Origin: Streptomyces umbrinus
GTDB taxonomy: Bacteria; Actinomycetota; Actinomycetes; Streptomycetales; Streptomycetaceae
Direction of reading: 5' to 3'
Length of the DNA: 64,000 bases
Assembly: GCF_030817415.1 (NCBI RefSeq)
Contig: NZ_JAUSZI010000002.1
Span: 7,378,001 to 7,442,000 of the forward strand
Positions 41,383 through 49,368 of this stretch are shown here, in pieces; the stretch's first letter is position 1; every line of letters starts with the position of its first letter. The notes below the pieces were generated by a model. That model had not been told where the DNA came from, did no database searches, and was given only the letters and a program-made list of their open reading frames with translations. The position numbers and the translations under genes are program-made.

Positions 41383-42247
41383 CCGCCGAAGTCTGGCACC
41401 CCGCACTGACAATTGAGGAACCTGCGCCGTGCGAGGCGCCTGTGGAACCCCCGGAGGCGGGTGCGAAGGGCCGGATCCCGAGCCGCGCCCGGAGCGTGTC
41501 CGCGAGCCGCAGCACCGGCCGGGTCAGCAGGAACCCGATCCCCATCACGACGAAGCCCGCGACCGCGTCGAGGAAGTAGTGGTTGGCGGTGCCCATCACC
41601 ACGATCGTGGTGATCAACGGGTACAGGACCCCCGCGACCTTGGTGAGCCGCGTGCCGCCGTACATCCAGAGCATCACACCGCACCACAGCGCCCAGCCGC
41701 AGTGCAGGCTCGGCATCGCCGCGTACTGGTTCGTCATGCCGCCGAGCCCGCGTGGTGCGCTCGCCTCGCCGCCCCACCAGCCGTAGTCGCTGTACTGGGC
41801 CATCGTGTCGACGAACCCGTGGCTCGCGGACAGCAGCCGCGGCGGGCAGGTCGGCAGCAGCGTGAAGCCGATCAGACCGATGAACGTGGACGTCATCAGC
41901 CAGGTCCTGGCCGCTCTGTAGCGCACGGCACGCGAGCGGAAGAGCCAGACCAGGACGGCCGGCGTGACCATGTAGTGCAGCGACGCGTACCAGAAGTCGG
42001 CCGGTATGCCGATCCAGGGCTCGCGTGTGAAGAGACGGTTCAGCGGGTGCTCGGCGTTGAGGAAGAAGAACTTCTCGACGCGCAGGATCGCCAGACCGTG
42101 GTCGACGGCGCTGGTCACGTCCCCGCGCGCGAGGAGCCGGCCCGCCGAGTACGCCCCGTACACCAGCAGGATCAGTGGCAGCTCGGTCCACCAGCGGAGG
42201 CGGGAACGTGGTGCCGCCTCGGTGCTCGGTGCATCGGTCCGCAACAT
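41252..42247 (-). CDS. PAP2 / inositol phosphorylceramide synthase-like membrane phosphatase
   Basis: A 331-residue membrane protein with six or so helices (about 22-37, 90-107, 118-135, 180-200, 205-222, 226-245). Active-site motifs are FTLLPTCPPRLL, QYAAMPSLHCGW (PSLH, histidine) and MGTANHYFLDAVAG (His and Asp), the PAP2/AUR1-like arrangement. Such enzymes dephosphorylate or transfer phospholipid head groups at the membrane. ATG 42247 with GGGGGAGGG. Residues after about 250 form a low-complexity cytosolic tail. The last 131 bp lie within the nuclease gene, in a different frame, so both genes are unusually entangled. Confidence 0.87.
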   Translation of the reverse strand: MLRTDAPSTEAAPRSRLRWWTELPLILLVYGAYSAGRLLARGDVTSAVDHGLAILRVEKFFFLNAEHPLNRLFTREPWIGIPADFWYASLHYMVTPAVLVWLFRSRAVRYRAARTWLMTSTFIGLIGFTLLPTCPPRLLSASHGFVDTMAQYSDYGWWGGEASAPRGLGGMTNQYAAMPSLHCGWALWCGVMLWMYGGTRLTKVAGVLYPLITTIVVMGTANHYFLDAVAGFVVMGIGFLLTRPVLRLADTLRARLGIRPFAPASGGSTGASHGAGSSIVSAGCQTSAGERIPRQRKVPAIPGTAEPGAPAGAEPGASPPGAEDGAPAAAR

Positions 42248-42454
42248 CCGATCCCTCCCCCTTCTGCTTCCCCGGCCGCAATGACCTGGCCCAATTTACG
42301 TTCTGCGCGCGTCCCCCGTGGCCGCGCCCCCTGGTCGTCATAGACGCAGAGATCGCCCAGCGGGTTGCTCAACCTGTGAGTGAGCGATGATGGAGTGATC
42401 CACCCCTCGTTCGCCTGCGGTTCACCGCTCGATCTTCCCCGAAAGGCCCCTTCC

Positions 42455-43051
42455 ATGGCACCGCGTTTCCTTCTGGCCCGGCACGGACAGACGGAATGGT
42501 CGTTGTCCGGCAAGCACACCGGCCGGACCGACATCCCCCTCCTGGAGGAGGGCAGGCGCGGTGCCAAACTGCTCGGAGAGCGCCTGCACAGGGCCCCGCT
42601 GAACGGCCTGCCCGGGGTGGAGATCCGTACGAGTCCGCTGGCACGCGCGCGTGAGACCTGCGAACTCGCCGGGTTCGGCGACCGGGCGACCCCCTGGGAC
42701 ACGCTCATGGAGTGGGACTACGGCGCGTACGAGGGCATGACCCCCGACGAGATCCGGGCCGACCGCCCCGACTGGCTGATCTGGCGGGACGGGGTGCCCA
42801 GGGGAGAGACCCTCGCCGAGGTCTCCGCGCGCGCGGACGAGATCGTCGAGTGGGCCCGCTCCGCCGACCGTGACGTACTGGTCTTCGCCCACGGACACAT
42901 CCTGCGCTCCATCGGTGCCCGCTGGCTCGGCCTGGACATCGATTTCGCGGCCCGTATCCGCCTCAACCCGACGTCCCTCTCGGTCCTGGGCTGGGCCTAC
43001 GGAGAGCCCGCGATCGAGACGTGGAACGACTGCGGTCACCTGGCGGCGTAG
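42455..43051 (+). CDS. Histidine phosphatase family protein
   Basis: A 198-residue cytosolic phosphoglycerate mutase-like phosphatase. The catalytic histidine is in [11 protein letters not shown]; other elements are [14 protein letters not shown], '[13 protein letters not shown]', [15 protein letters not shown] and the second histidine in [17 protein letters not shown]. It acts on phosphate monoesters by a phosphohistidine intermediate, substrate unknown. I chose ATG 42455 (GAAAGG eight bases upstream) over an ATG at 42380. It is divergent from the PAP2 gene, with about 207 bp between. Confidence 0.9.
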   Translation: MAPRFLLARHGQTEWSLSGKHTGRTDIPLLEEGRRGAKLLGERLHRAPLNGLPGVEIRTSPLARARETCELAGFGDRATPWDTLMEWDYGAYEGMTPDEIRADRPDWLIWRDGVPRGETLAEVSARADEIVEWARSADRDVLVFAHGHILRSIGARWLGLDIDFAARIRLNPTSLSVLGWAYGEPAIETWNDCGHLAA

Positions 43052-43091
43052 TCCCACTGCGGTACCCACGCCCCAGGGGGGCCGCCCCTTC

Positions 43092-43115
43092 AGGGGCGCG
43101 GGGAACTGCGCGATC
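43092..43115 (-). repeat. Palindromic repeat copy, minus orientation
   Basis: Inverted core AGGGGCGCGGGGAACTGCGC with the extended flank ending CCACCGGCCC, between convergent genes. Confidence 0.9.
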
Positions 43116-43169
43116 AACCCCCACCGGCCCGCAGGCAGATCACAACGCGCCCCGGCGGAGCGCAACGGC

Positions 43170-44654
43170 TCAGGCAGGCCGCGGCAGCGCCCCGTGTCGC
43201 TCCAGGAAGTCCGACACCCCCGACGCGCGGCGGTGCGGCAGCAGTACCCGGGCCGTCCCCGCCAGCATCGTCTGCACGCGGGACGACTGGACCTCGTCCA
43301 GCAGGTCCAGGACGCGCAGTCCGGCCGCGGCCGCCTCGTCGGGGTGCCCGGCGCGGGCCAGGTCGTCGGCCAGCTCGGCCGTGTAGAGCGCGAGGTTGCG
43401 GGTGAAGTGCGGGTCCTGGAGCCGGGTCGCGCGCCGCGCCTGATGGGCCGCCCGCGACCAGTCGCCCAGCGTCGACCAGCACTGGGCCTCCAGACCGGCC
43501 AACTCGGCGTCTCCGTAGAAGCTCATCCACTCCGGATCGGCGTCACAGGGGCCGCGCCCGTACAGCGCCTGCGCTCGGGTCAGCGCCTGCTCGCAGCCCC
43601 TGCGGTCGGCGAGCCCCGCCCAGCCGCCCGCCTCGCGCAGCGAGAGAAGCGACAGGAGCCGCGCCGAGCCCAGCGGACGCGCCGCGAACTGGGCCGCCTG
43701 GGCAGCCCGTACCGCCTCGCGCGGCCGCCCCGCGTCCCGCGCGAGGAAGGACGTGTTGCAGAAGGCGTGCGCCTCCAGAGCCGGGTCCCCGGCCACCCGG
43801 GCGGTCGCGAGCGCCTCCGCGTAGTGCGAACGCGCGTCCTCGAAACGCCCCGAGTCGTGTGCCAGCCAGCCCACGGAGATGGCCAGTTCACCGGCCCCCG
43901 TGTGCAGCCGCTCGGCGGTCGCCTGCCGCGCGGCGCCCGCGTCCAGCAGGGCGTACGCGGCCCGCAGCGGAGTCGACGCCCTGCGGTACAGCCCGTCGGC
44001 GCCGTGCCGGTCGTCCAGCAGCCGGATCTTGCGTACGGCCTCTTCCAGTGCCCCCGCCTCGGCCTCGCCGGCCCGGCGCACGGAACGGTCCGCGGCCGCG
44101 GCAGCACCGCTGAAGGCGAGCCCTATGGGGCCCAGTGAGGCGGCCGCCACGGTGGCGGTACCGCCGCTCATGAATGCGCGACGTTGCACGTCGCTCTCCT
44201 CGTGGTTCTGGTCGTCGATCTCGTGCGGGTCATACCGGTCGTTCGGTTCGTGCGTGCCGTACGTGGTGTCATACGGCTCGTACGCCCCGTCCGTCTCATG
44301 CGGGGCGTACATCGGGCTCGTGGTGTGCGGGTCGGGCGCCTCCTCGAAAGTGCGCGCCCCCCGGCCGCGTACCGCCGAACGGGGAACGAAACCCAGGTCC
44401 GTCAGCGTCCGGCCGGGGAACATGTGCAGGAACACCCGCTCGTACGCGTAGTTGGGACACCGGATCTCTCCCGCTTCGACCCGCCCGATGTAGCGCGCGT
44501 CGCAGCTGACCTGCTCGTCGATCTCCCGGGCGGCCCGTCGCACCGCTGCGGCGAACTCGCCCGGCGAGCGCTGACCGCGCAGCCGCCGGAAGGCGAGATT
44601 CGGCCGCGCCGGCCGAGGTGACTGGGACGACGAGGTCATCGGTGACGACGCCAT
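43170..44654 (-). CDS. XRE-type regulator with internal Tat-like segment and TPR repeats (NsdA-like)
   Basis: A 494-residue protein. Residues about 20-85 form a Cro/C1-type helix-turn-helix (LRGQRSPGEFAAAVRRAARE, 'CDARYIGRVEAGEIRCPNYAYERV'). A disordered Asp/Tyr/His-rich linker (about 100-155) is followed by the segment RRAFMSGGTATVAAASLGPI, which resembles a twin-arginine signal but lies internally. The rest (about 190-490) is a TPR superhelix. Similar proteins, such as NsdA, repress development and antibiotic genes in Streptomyces. ATG 44654 follows GAGAGAGGG. Target unknown. Confidence 0.8.
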   Translation of the reverse strand: MASSPMTSSSQSPRPARPNLAFRRLRGQRSPGEFAAAVRRAAREIDEQVSCDARYIGRVEAGEIRCPNYAYERVFLHMFPGRTLTDLGFVPRSAVRGRGARTFEEAPDPHTTSPMYAPHETDGAYEPYDTTYGTHEPNDRYDPHEIDDQNHEESDVQRRAFMSGGTATVAAASLGPIGLAFSGAAAAADRSVRRAGEAEAGALEEAVRKIRLLDDRHGADGLYRRASTPLRAAYALLDAGAARQATAERLHTGAGELAISVGWLAHDSGRFEDARSHYAEALATARVAGDPALEAHAFCNTSFLARDAGRPREAVRAAQAAQFAARPLGSARLLSLLSLREAGGWAGLADRRGCEQALTRAQALYGRGPCDADPEWMSFYGDAELAGLEAQCWSTLGDWSRAAHQARRATRLQDPHFTRNLALYTAELADDLARAGHPDEAAAAGLRVLDLLDEVQSSRVQTMLAGTARVLLPHRRASGVSDFLERHGALPRPA

Positions 44655-44915
44655 GGCCGGGCCCTCTCTCACGAACCGTCGAACCATGCCGGATTCAGGG
44701 CGAGTTGATCATGTTGTCGACCGAGCCGCACCTGTGTTTCCGGCGGGCACGAACGTACCCGCTGTGATGAGCCCACCACGCGGGGTTTGGCTACAAAACG
44801 GATATCTCATCCCTGATCTGCCATGAACTGCCATCCTTTGCGGCCGAGTTTCGCCGTAGCCGTTGACGCCGAGCGGCGTTGAACCATGCGGTGTGCCCGA
44901 TCGAGGAGGGGTTCC

Positions 44916-45299
44916 GTGGTGGAGGCCAGGATGGAGAGCAGGCAGAGCGTCGATCCTTGTGATCTCGTGACCGTCCCCGCTCGGCAGGGGCTGGAGGCGG
45001 TCGACATCCTGCGGCGCGGTGCGTCGGCGGAGGCCGTCGGCCCCGTCCTGCACGACGACAGCTGCGACACGCTCGGCTTTCTGGTGCCGTCGGGGACGGC
45101 TTCTGCCTGGGATGTCCCGGGCAGTACGTGTACGCAGACCGACGGGCGGGGGCTTCGGCCGGCGCCGGAGCCGCCTGTGGAGGGGTCGGACTGGCTGTTG
45201 CCTCCTGGGGAGGCGGACCTGGCGACGGATCCTGCGGTGCTGCGGGCCGCGTTGGGGGAGGCGGCTCGTCTGATCGAGGCTGCGGACAACTGCCGTTGA
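44916..45299 (+). CDS. Small hypothetical protein, 127 aa
   Basis: A short soluble acidic protein without a recognised family. It contains QGLEAVDILRRGASAEAVGP, 'VLHDDSCDTLGFLVPSGTAS' and 'GSDWLLPPGEADLATDPAVL', ending in a helical segment. The C-terminal sequence resembles genes found in Streptomyces as 'bacteriocin biosynthesis'-free hypotheticals; no function. GTG 44916 has AGGAGGGG upstream. Its promoter is shared with the divergent TPR regulator 261 bp away, a common arrangement for a regulator and its target, so it may be that regulator's partner. Confidence 0.7.
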   Translation: MVEARMESRQSVDPCDLVTVPARQGLEAVDILRRGASAEAVGPVLHDDSCDTLGFLVPSGTASAWDVPGSTCTQTDGRGLRPAPEPPVEGSDWLLPPGEADLATDPAVLRAALGEAARLIEAADNCR

Positions 45300-45358
45300 G
45301 GTTGGGCGGGGGGTTCGGGGCTCGTGGGTCCTTGTCGTCTGCGGGTGCGCGGGGTCTT

Positions 45359-45407
45359 GTCGCGCAGTTCCCCGCGCCCCTAAAAGAACACAGTTCCCCG
45401 GGCCCCT
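45359..45407 (+). repeat. Palindromic repeat: one full and one truncated copy
   Basis: A full core at 45362-45381 and a shortened, mutated copy CAGTTCCCCGGGCCCCT at 45391-45407. Confidence 0.9.
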
Positions 45408-45467
45408 AAAAGAACAAGGGTCTGCTGTCGCTGAGCCGGACTGTGCGGTGCCGTCGATAATGGGTGG

Positions 45468-46358
45468 ATGGCGAGGGCTAGGAAGCAGCGTGCGGACGAC
45501 AAGCGGGGCGGTGACAGACGTGTTGCTGCTTCGGCTGTCGTCGAGAGTGTGGACGGGGGGCTTGCCGAGCTCATGCCCGACCGGGACCGGGGGCGTGCCT
45601 GGACGCTGCTCATCGACGGGGCCCCGCAGTCGCACGTCGACCTCGACGACCCCTCGTATCTGAGCTTCGAGTACCAGCGCCGGCTCGGTCACGTCATCGA
45701 TCTCGTCGCCCCGCCCGGTAAGCCCGTACAGGTCGTGCACCTCGGCGGTGGCGCCTTCACCCTCGCCCGGTACGTGGCCGCCACCCGGCCCCGCTCCACC
45801 CAGCAGGTCGTCGAACGGGACGCGGCGCTCGTTCAACTGGTCCGCCGCGAACTGCCGTTGGACCCGAACGCCCGGATCCGGGTACGTTCCGTCGACGCGC
45901 GCGAAGGGCTCGCCAAGGTGCCCGACGGCTGGGCGGACCTGGTCATCGCGGACGTGTTCAGCGGGGCACGGACCCCCGCGCATCTGACGTCGGGCGAGTT
46001 CCTCACCGATGTGCGCCGGGTCGTCAACGCCGGTGGCCTGTACGCCGCCAACCTCGCCGACGGCCCGCCCCTCGCGCATCTGCGCGGCCAGATCGCCACC
46101 GCCGCCGGTGTCTTCCCCGAACTCGCCCTCATCGCCGACCCGACGGTCCTGCGAGGCAAACGCTTCGGCAACGCCGTCCTGATCGCCTCGGCGCTCCCCC
46201 TCCCCGTACCCGAACTGACCCGCCGCGCCGCCTCCGACCCCCACCCGGCAAGAGTCGAACACGGCAAGTCGCTCAGGGACTTCACCGGCGGAGCAACCCC
46301 GGTGACGGACGCTTCAGCAGTAGCGTCCCCGGCACCCCCGCCGTCGGTGTTCCGGTAG
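45468..46358 (+). CDS. Spermidine synthase-like methyltransferase-fold protein
   Basis: A 296-residue cytosolic protein with a polyamine-synthase-type Rossmann fold. Landmarks are QSHVDLDDPSYLSFEYQRRL, VVHLGGGAFTLARYVAATRP (cofactor glycine loop), QQVVERDAALVQLVRRELPL (acidic Glu following), and WADLVIADVFSGARTPAHL (the acceptor-pocket Asp). The canonical spermidine-synthase acidic pair is partly conserved, so it may transfer an aminopropyl group or act as another SAM/dcSAM enzyme. The first 30 residues are basic and disordered. ATG 45468 is best; no clear operon partner. Confidence 0.82.
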   Translation: MARARKQRADDKRGGDRRVAASAVVESVDGGLAELMPDRDRGRAWTLLIDGAPQSHVDLDDPSYLSFEYQRRLGHVIDLVAPPGKPVQVVHLGGGAFTLARYVAATRPRSTQQVVERDAALVQLVRRELPLDPNARIRVRSVDAREGLAKVPDGWADLVIADVFSGARTPAHLTSGEFLTDVRRVVNAGGLYAANLADGPPLAHLRGQIATAAGVFPELALIADPTVLRGKRFGNAVLIASALPLPVPELTRRAASDPHPARVEHGKSLRDFTGGATPVTDASAVASPAPPPSVFR

Positions 46359-46416
46359 GAAACCCAGTCAACTGTTGTGGCTCGGGGCGACGGTAGCGCG
46401 CCCGCCTTTGTCTTTC

Positions 46417-46440
46417 AGGGGCGCGGGGAACTGCGCGACC
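46417..46440 (-). repeat. Palindromic repeat copy, minus orientation
   Basis: Core in inverted orientation between the convergent spermidine synthase-like and membrane-protein genes. Confidence 0.9.
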
Positions 46441-46489
46441 AGCCCAAACGCACCCGCAGTCAACCCACGAACCAAACCACTCGCGGCGC

Positions 46490-47074
46490 TCAGTAGTCGT
46501 TGACAGAAACCCGCGGCGCAGAGTCATGCCACGTACAGAACACCGAAACCCGATCCGCCCCCGCCGAGAACTCCACCCGAATCCACGTCTCGGTCTTCCA
46601 CACCTGCATCGACCACCCGGACGCGGGCGTCGCGGACACCAACGACGCGTACGACTTGCCGAGGTCGAACACGACCCGGCCCCCATCGGTGTCGTAACTC
46701 TTCACCTCACCCGAGGCACCCGCGCCGGCAGTGCCACCCGCCGACTTCGAGGGCGAGGACGAGGCGGAGGGCGACGGCGAGGACGAAGCCGGGGCGGAGG
46801 CCGAACGCCCCGCACTCGGCTCGCGGCTCTTCGACGGCCCGGGCCCGGACTCGGGCCGACTCGTCGAGGAGGCGAGCGGCTTCGCACCCTGCTCGGTCGC
46901 CCCGTCGGCCGTGATCGGCAGCGCGCGCGGCGGGTCGTACGCCGTCCCCGCCATCACCGTGTGGACACCCCACCACGACAGCGTGACCGCCGCGCCCGTG
47001 GCGAGCGACCAAGCCAAGCCGTGTACGAGTCCTCTGAGCATCGCGGGCCATACTGCCCCACGCGCCCCACACAT
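46490..47074 (-). CDS. Membrane-anchored extracytoplasmic protein, unknown function
   Basis: A 194-residue protein. One N-terminal membrane segment (LAWSLATGAAVTLSWWGVHTVM, about 18-40) is followed by a Ser/Pro-rich linker (70-115) and a C-terminal beta-rich domain of about 75 residues (VKSYDTDGGRVVFDLGKSYA, WSMQVWKTETWIRVEFSAG, 'VSVFCTWHDSAPRVSVNDY'). It probably sits outside the membrane. ATG 47074 is my choice; ATG 47041 (MLRGLVHG) is equally plausible. It is divergent from the response-regulator gene and may be sensed or controlled by that system, though this is positional. Confidence 0.7.
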   Translation of the reverse strand: MCGARGAVWPAMLRGLVHGLAWSLATGAAVTLSWWGVHTVMAGTAYDPPRALPITADGATEQGAKPLASSTSRPESGPGPSKSREPSAGRSASAPASSSPSPSASSSPSKSAGGTAGAGASGEVKSYDTDGGRVVFDLGKSYASLVSATPASGWSMQVWKTETWIRVEFSAGADRVSVFCTWHDSAPRVSVNDY

Positions 47075-47151
47075 GTCCCCTGTCGGTGGTGCCCGGGCGG
47101 TTATCCACAGGCCCCGGACCGGCCCAGCCCGTATGGCGTACGGTGCGGGCC

Positions 47152-47865
47152 ATGGCAAGTGTGCTCGTGGTCGAGGACGACCAGTTCGTGCGCTCGGCCC
47201 TCATCCGGCATCTGACCGAGGCCGCGCACACGGTGCGCAGTGTCGGTACGGCACTTGAGGCGCTGCGCGAGGTCGCCCATTTCCGTTTCGACGTCGTGAT
47301 CCTGGATCTCGGCCTGCCCGACCTGGACGGGTCGGAGGCGCTGAAGATGCTGCGCGGCATCACCGACGTGCCCGTGATCGTCGCGACCGCGAGGGACGAC
47401 GAGACGGAGATCGTGCGGCTGCTGAACGACGGCGCGGACGACTACCTGACCAAGCCGTTCTCGGTCGAGCACCTGGCGGCACGCATGGCGGCGGTGCTGC
47501 GCCGCGCCCGGTCCTCGGCCGGGGAGGCCCCGCCGTCGCCGGAGATCCGCGTCGGCGGTCTGTCCATCGACCCGCTGCGCCGCCAGGCCGAGCTGGACGG
47601 CGTACGACTCGATCTGACCCGGCGCGAGTTCGACCTGCTGGCCTTCCTCGCCGGGCGGCCCGGAGTCGTCGTGGCCCGCAAGGAACTGCTCGCCGAGGTG
47701 TGGCAGCAGTCGTACGGGGACGACCAGACCATCGACGTCCATCTGTCCTGGCTGCGACGGAAGCTGGGCGAGACGGCGGCCCGCCCGCGCTATCTGCACA
47801 CCCTTCGTGGAGTGGGTGTGAAGCTGGAGCCGCCGGGACCGTCGGGAGCGGAGCCGCCGCGATGA
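47152..47865 (+). CDS. OmpR/PhoB-family response regulator
   Basis: A 237-residue two-component regulator. The receiver has the acidic pair in VVEDDQF, the phosphoacceptor Asp52 in VVILDLGLPDLDG and the lysine in YLTKPFSVEHL. The C-terminal winged helix (about 140-230) carries LDLTRREFDLLAFLAGRPG, YGDDQTIDVHLSWLRRKLGE and LRGVGVKL. ATG 47152. Its stop overlaps the kinase ATG by four bases, so expression is coupled. In S. coelicolor the pair lies at the same place (SCO2800-2801 region, as I recall). Confidence 0.92.
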   Translation: MASVLVVEDDQFVRSALIRHLTEAAHTVRSVGTALEALREVAHFRFDVVILDLGLPDLDGSEALKMLRGITDVPVIVATARDDETEIVRLLNDGADDYLTKPFSVEHLAARMAAVLRRARSSAGEAPPSPEIRVGGLSIDPLRRQAELDGVRLDLTRREFDLLAFLAGRPGVVVARKELLAEVWQQSYGDDQTIDVHLSWLRRKLGETAARPRYLHTLRGVGVKLEPPGPSGAEPPR

Positions 47866-49265
47866 GATGGGCACTCGTCAAGGTCTGTGTAGCCGTCACC
47901 ACCATGGTCGTGGTGGCCTTCGCCGTGCCGCTCGGGCTCGTCATCAGGGAGATGGCAAGGGACCGCGCCTTCTCGAACGCCGAGCGGGAGGCCGCGGCCA
48001 TCGCCCCCGCCCTCTCCATCACCACCGACCGGCGCCAGCTGGAGATGGTCGTCGCCTCGGCGGGCTCGGACGCGGGAATGGCCGTCCACATACCCGCGAG
48101 CGACGGTGTGGAGGCGGTCGACCTCGGCCGGCAGCGCGCCGTCGGCAAGGACATCGCCACGACCCGGAAGCTGGGCCGGGCCTCCACCGCGGAGGTCCCC
48201 GGCGGCTCAACGCTGCTCCAGCCCGTCGCGCTGAGCTCGGGCGAGATCGCCGTCGTCGAGGTGTACGTGCCGGAGTCGGACGTCACCAACGGCGTGGCCA
48301 CGGCCTGGGCCGTGCTCGCCGGGGTCGGCATCGCGCTCATCGTCGGCTCGGTCGCGGTGGCCGACCGGCTCGGCGTACGGATGGTGAAGCCCGCCCGGCG
48401 ACTGGTGGAGAGCGCGCACGAGCTGGGGGAGGGGAAGCTGGGCGCCCGGGTGCCCGAGGAGGGGCCGACCGAACTGCGGCTCGCGGCGGTCGCCTTCAAC
48501 TCCATGGCCGACCAGGTCGTCCAACTGCTCGCGAACGAAAGGGAGTTGGCCGCCGACCTCTCGCACCGGCTGCGTACGCCGCTGACCGTGCTGCGGCTGA
48601 ACGCGGCCTCGCTGGGGGACGGGCCCGCCGCCGAGCAGACCCGGGCCGCCGTCGCGCAGCTGGAGCGTGAGGTCGACACGATCATCCGGACCGCCCGGGA
48701 CGCCAAGCCGCAGACCGCGGCGATAGGCGTGGGTGCCGGGTGCGACGCGGCCGAGGTCGTCCGGGAACGGATGGACTTCTGGTCGGCGCTCGCGGAGGAC
48801 GAGGGGCGCAAGGTGCGGGTGGCCGGGGTCGACCGGCCGGTGCGGATACCCGTGGCCCGCGCAGACCTGGTGGCCTCGCTCGACGCGCTGCTCGGGAACG
48901 TGTTCCGGCACACGTCAGAGGGCACGGCCTTCGCGGTCGACGTGCACAACGGCGAGGACGCCGTCATCGTGCTCGTCTCGGACGCGGGCCCGGGCATCAC
49001 CGACCCCGAGGCGGCGATGGCGCGGGGCGGCGGATCGGGCAGCGACGGCTCGACCGGGCTCGGGCTCGACATCGTGCGCCGGCTCGCGGAGTCGACGGGC
49101 GGGGACGTACGGATCGGGCGCTCCGTCCTGGGCGGGACCGAGGTCCGCATCTGGATCCAGCTCGACGGCCGGGAGCCAGAGAGGCGAGGTCACCGGGGCT
49201 CGGTGCGCCGACGCCGATCGGCCAAATTGGTCTCGACCTTTAACCGGTCCCGATCCCTTCCTTAA
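47862..49265 (+). CDS. Sensor histidine kinase, partner of the upstream regulator
   Basis: A 467-residue membrane kinase. Two membrane helices (about 8-28 and 147-168) bracket an extracytoplasmic sensor of about 115 residues. HAMP (about 170-222) leads to the dimerisation domain with His235 in DLSHRLRTPLTVLRLN. The N box is LDALLGNVFRHTSEG, G1 SDAGPGI and G2 GGSGSDGSTGLGLDIVRRLAES. The C-terminal 40 residues are basic. The ATG overlaps the regulator stop. The sensed signal is unknown. The next gene is a chitinase, but no promoter link is shown. Confidence 0.92.
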   Translation: MRWALVKVCVAVTTMVVVAFAVPLGLVIREMARDRAFSNAEREAAAIAPALSITTDRRQLEMVVASAGSDAGMAVHIPASDGVEAVDLGRQRAVGKDIATTRKLGRASTAEVPGGSTLLQPVALSSGEIAVVEVYVPESDVTNGVATAWAVLAGVGIALIVGSVAVADRLGVRMVKPARRLVESAHELGEGKLGARVPEEGPTELRLAAVAFNSMADQVVQLLANERELAADLSHRLRTPLTVLRLNAASLGDGPAAEQTRAAVAQLEREVDTIIRTARDAKPQTAAIGVGAGCDAAEVVRERMDFWSALAEDEGRKVRVAGVDRPVRIPVARADLVASLDALLGNVFRHTSEGTAFAVDVHNGEDAVIVLVSDAGPGITDPEAAMARGGGSGSDGSTGLGLDIVRRLAESTGGDVRIGRSVLGGTEVRIWIQLDGREPERRGHRGSVRRRRSAKLVSTFNRSRSLP

Positions 49266-49368
49266 GCGCACCCTAAGATCCCCGACCCCCGTCCGGATCA
49301 GGCCGTTTGCCCGTTTCCGGCTCGCTAGCGTGCTGCCGCACCCCACCCCCCTTGAAGGCAGGCACGCG

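Noticed and set aside
41383..41412. Extending the nuclease to the TTG at 41412 or GTG at 41406
   Set aside because: No ribosome site and it would lengthen the overlap with PAP2; GTG 41382 is the better choice.
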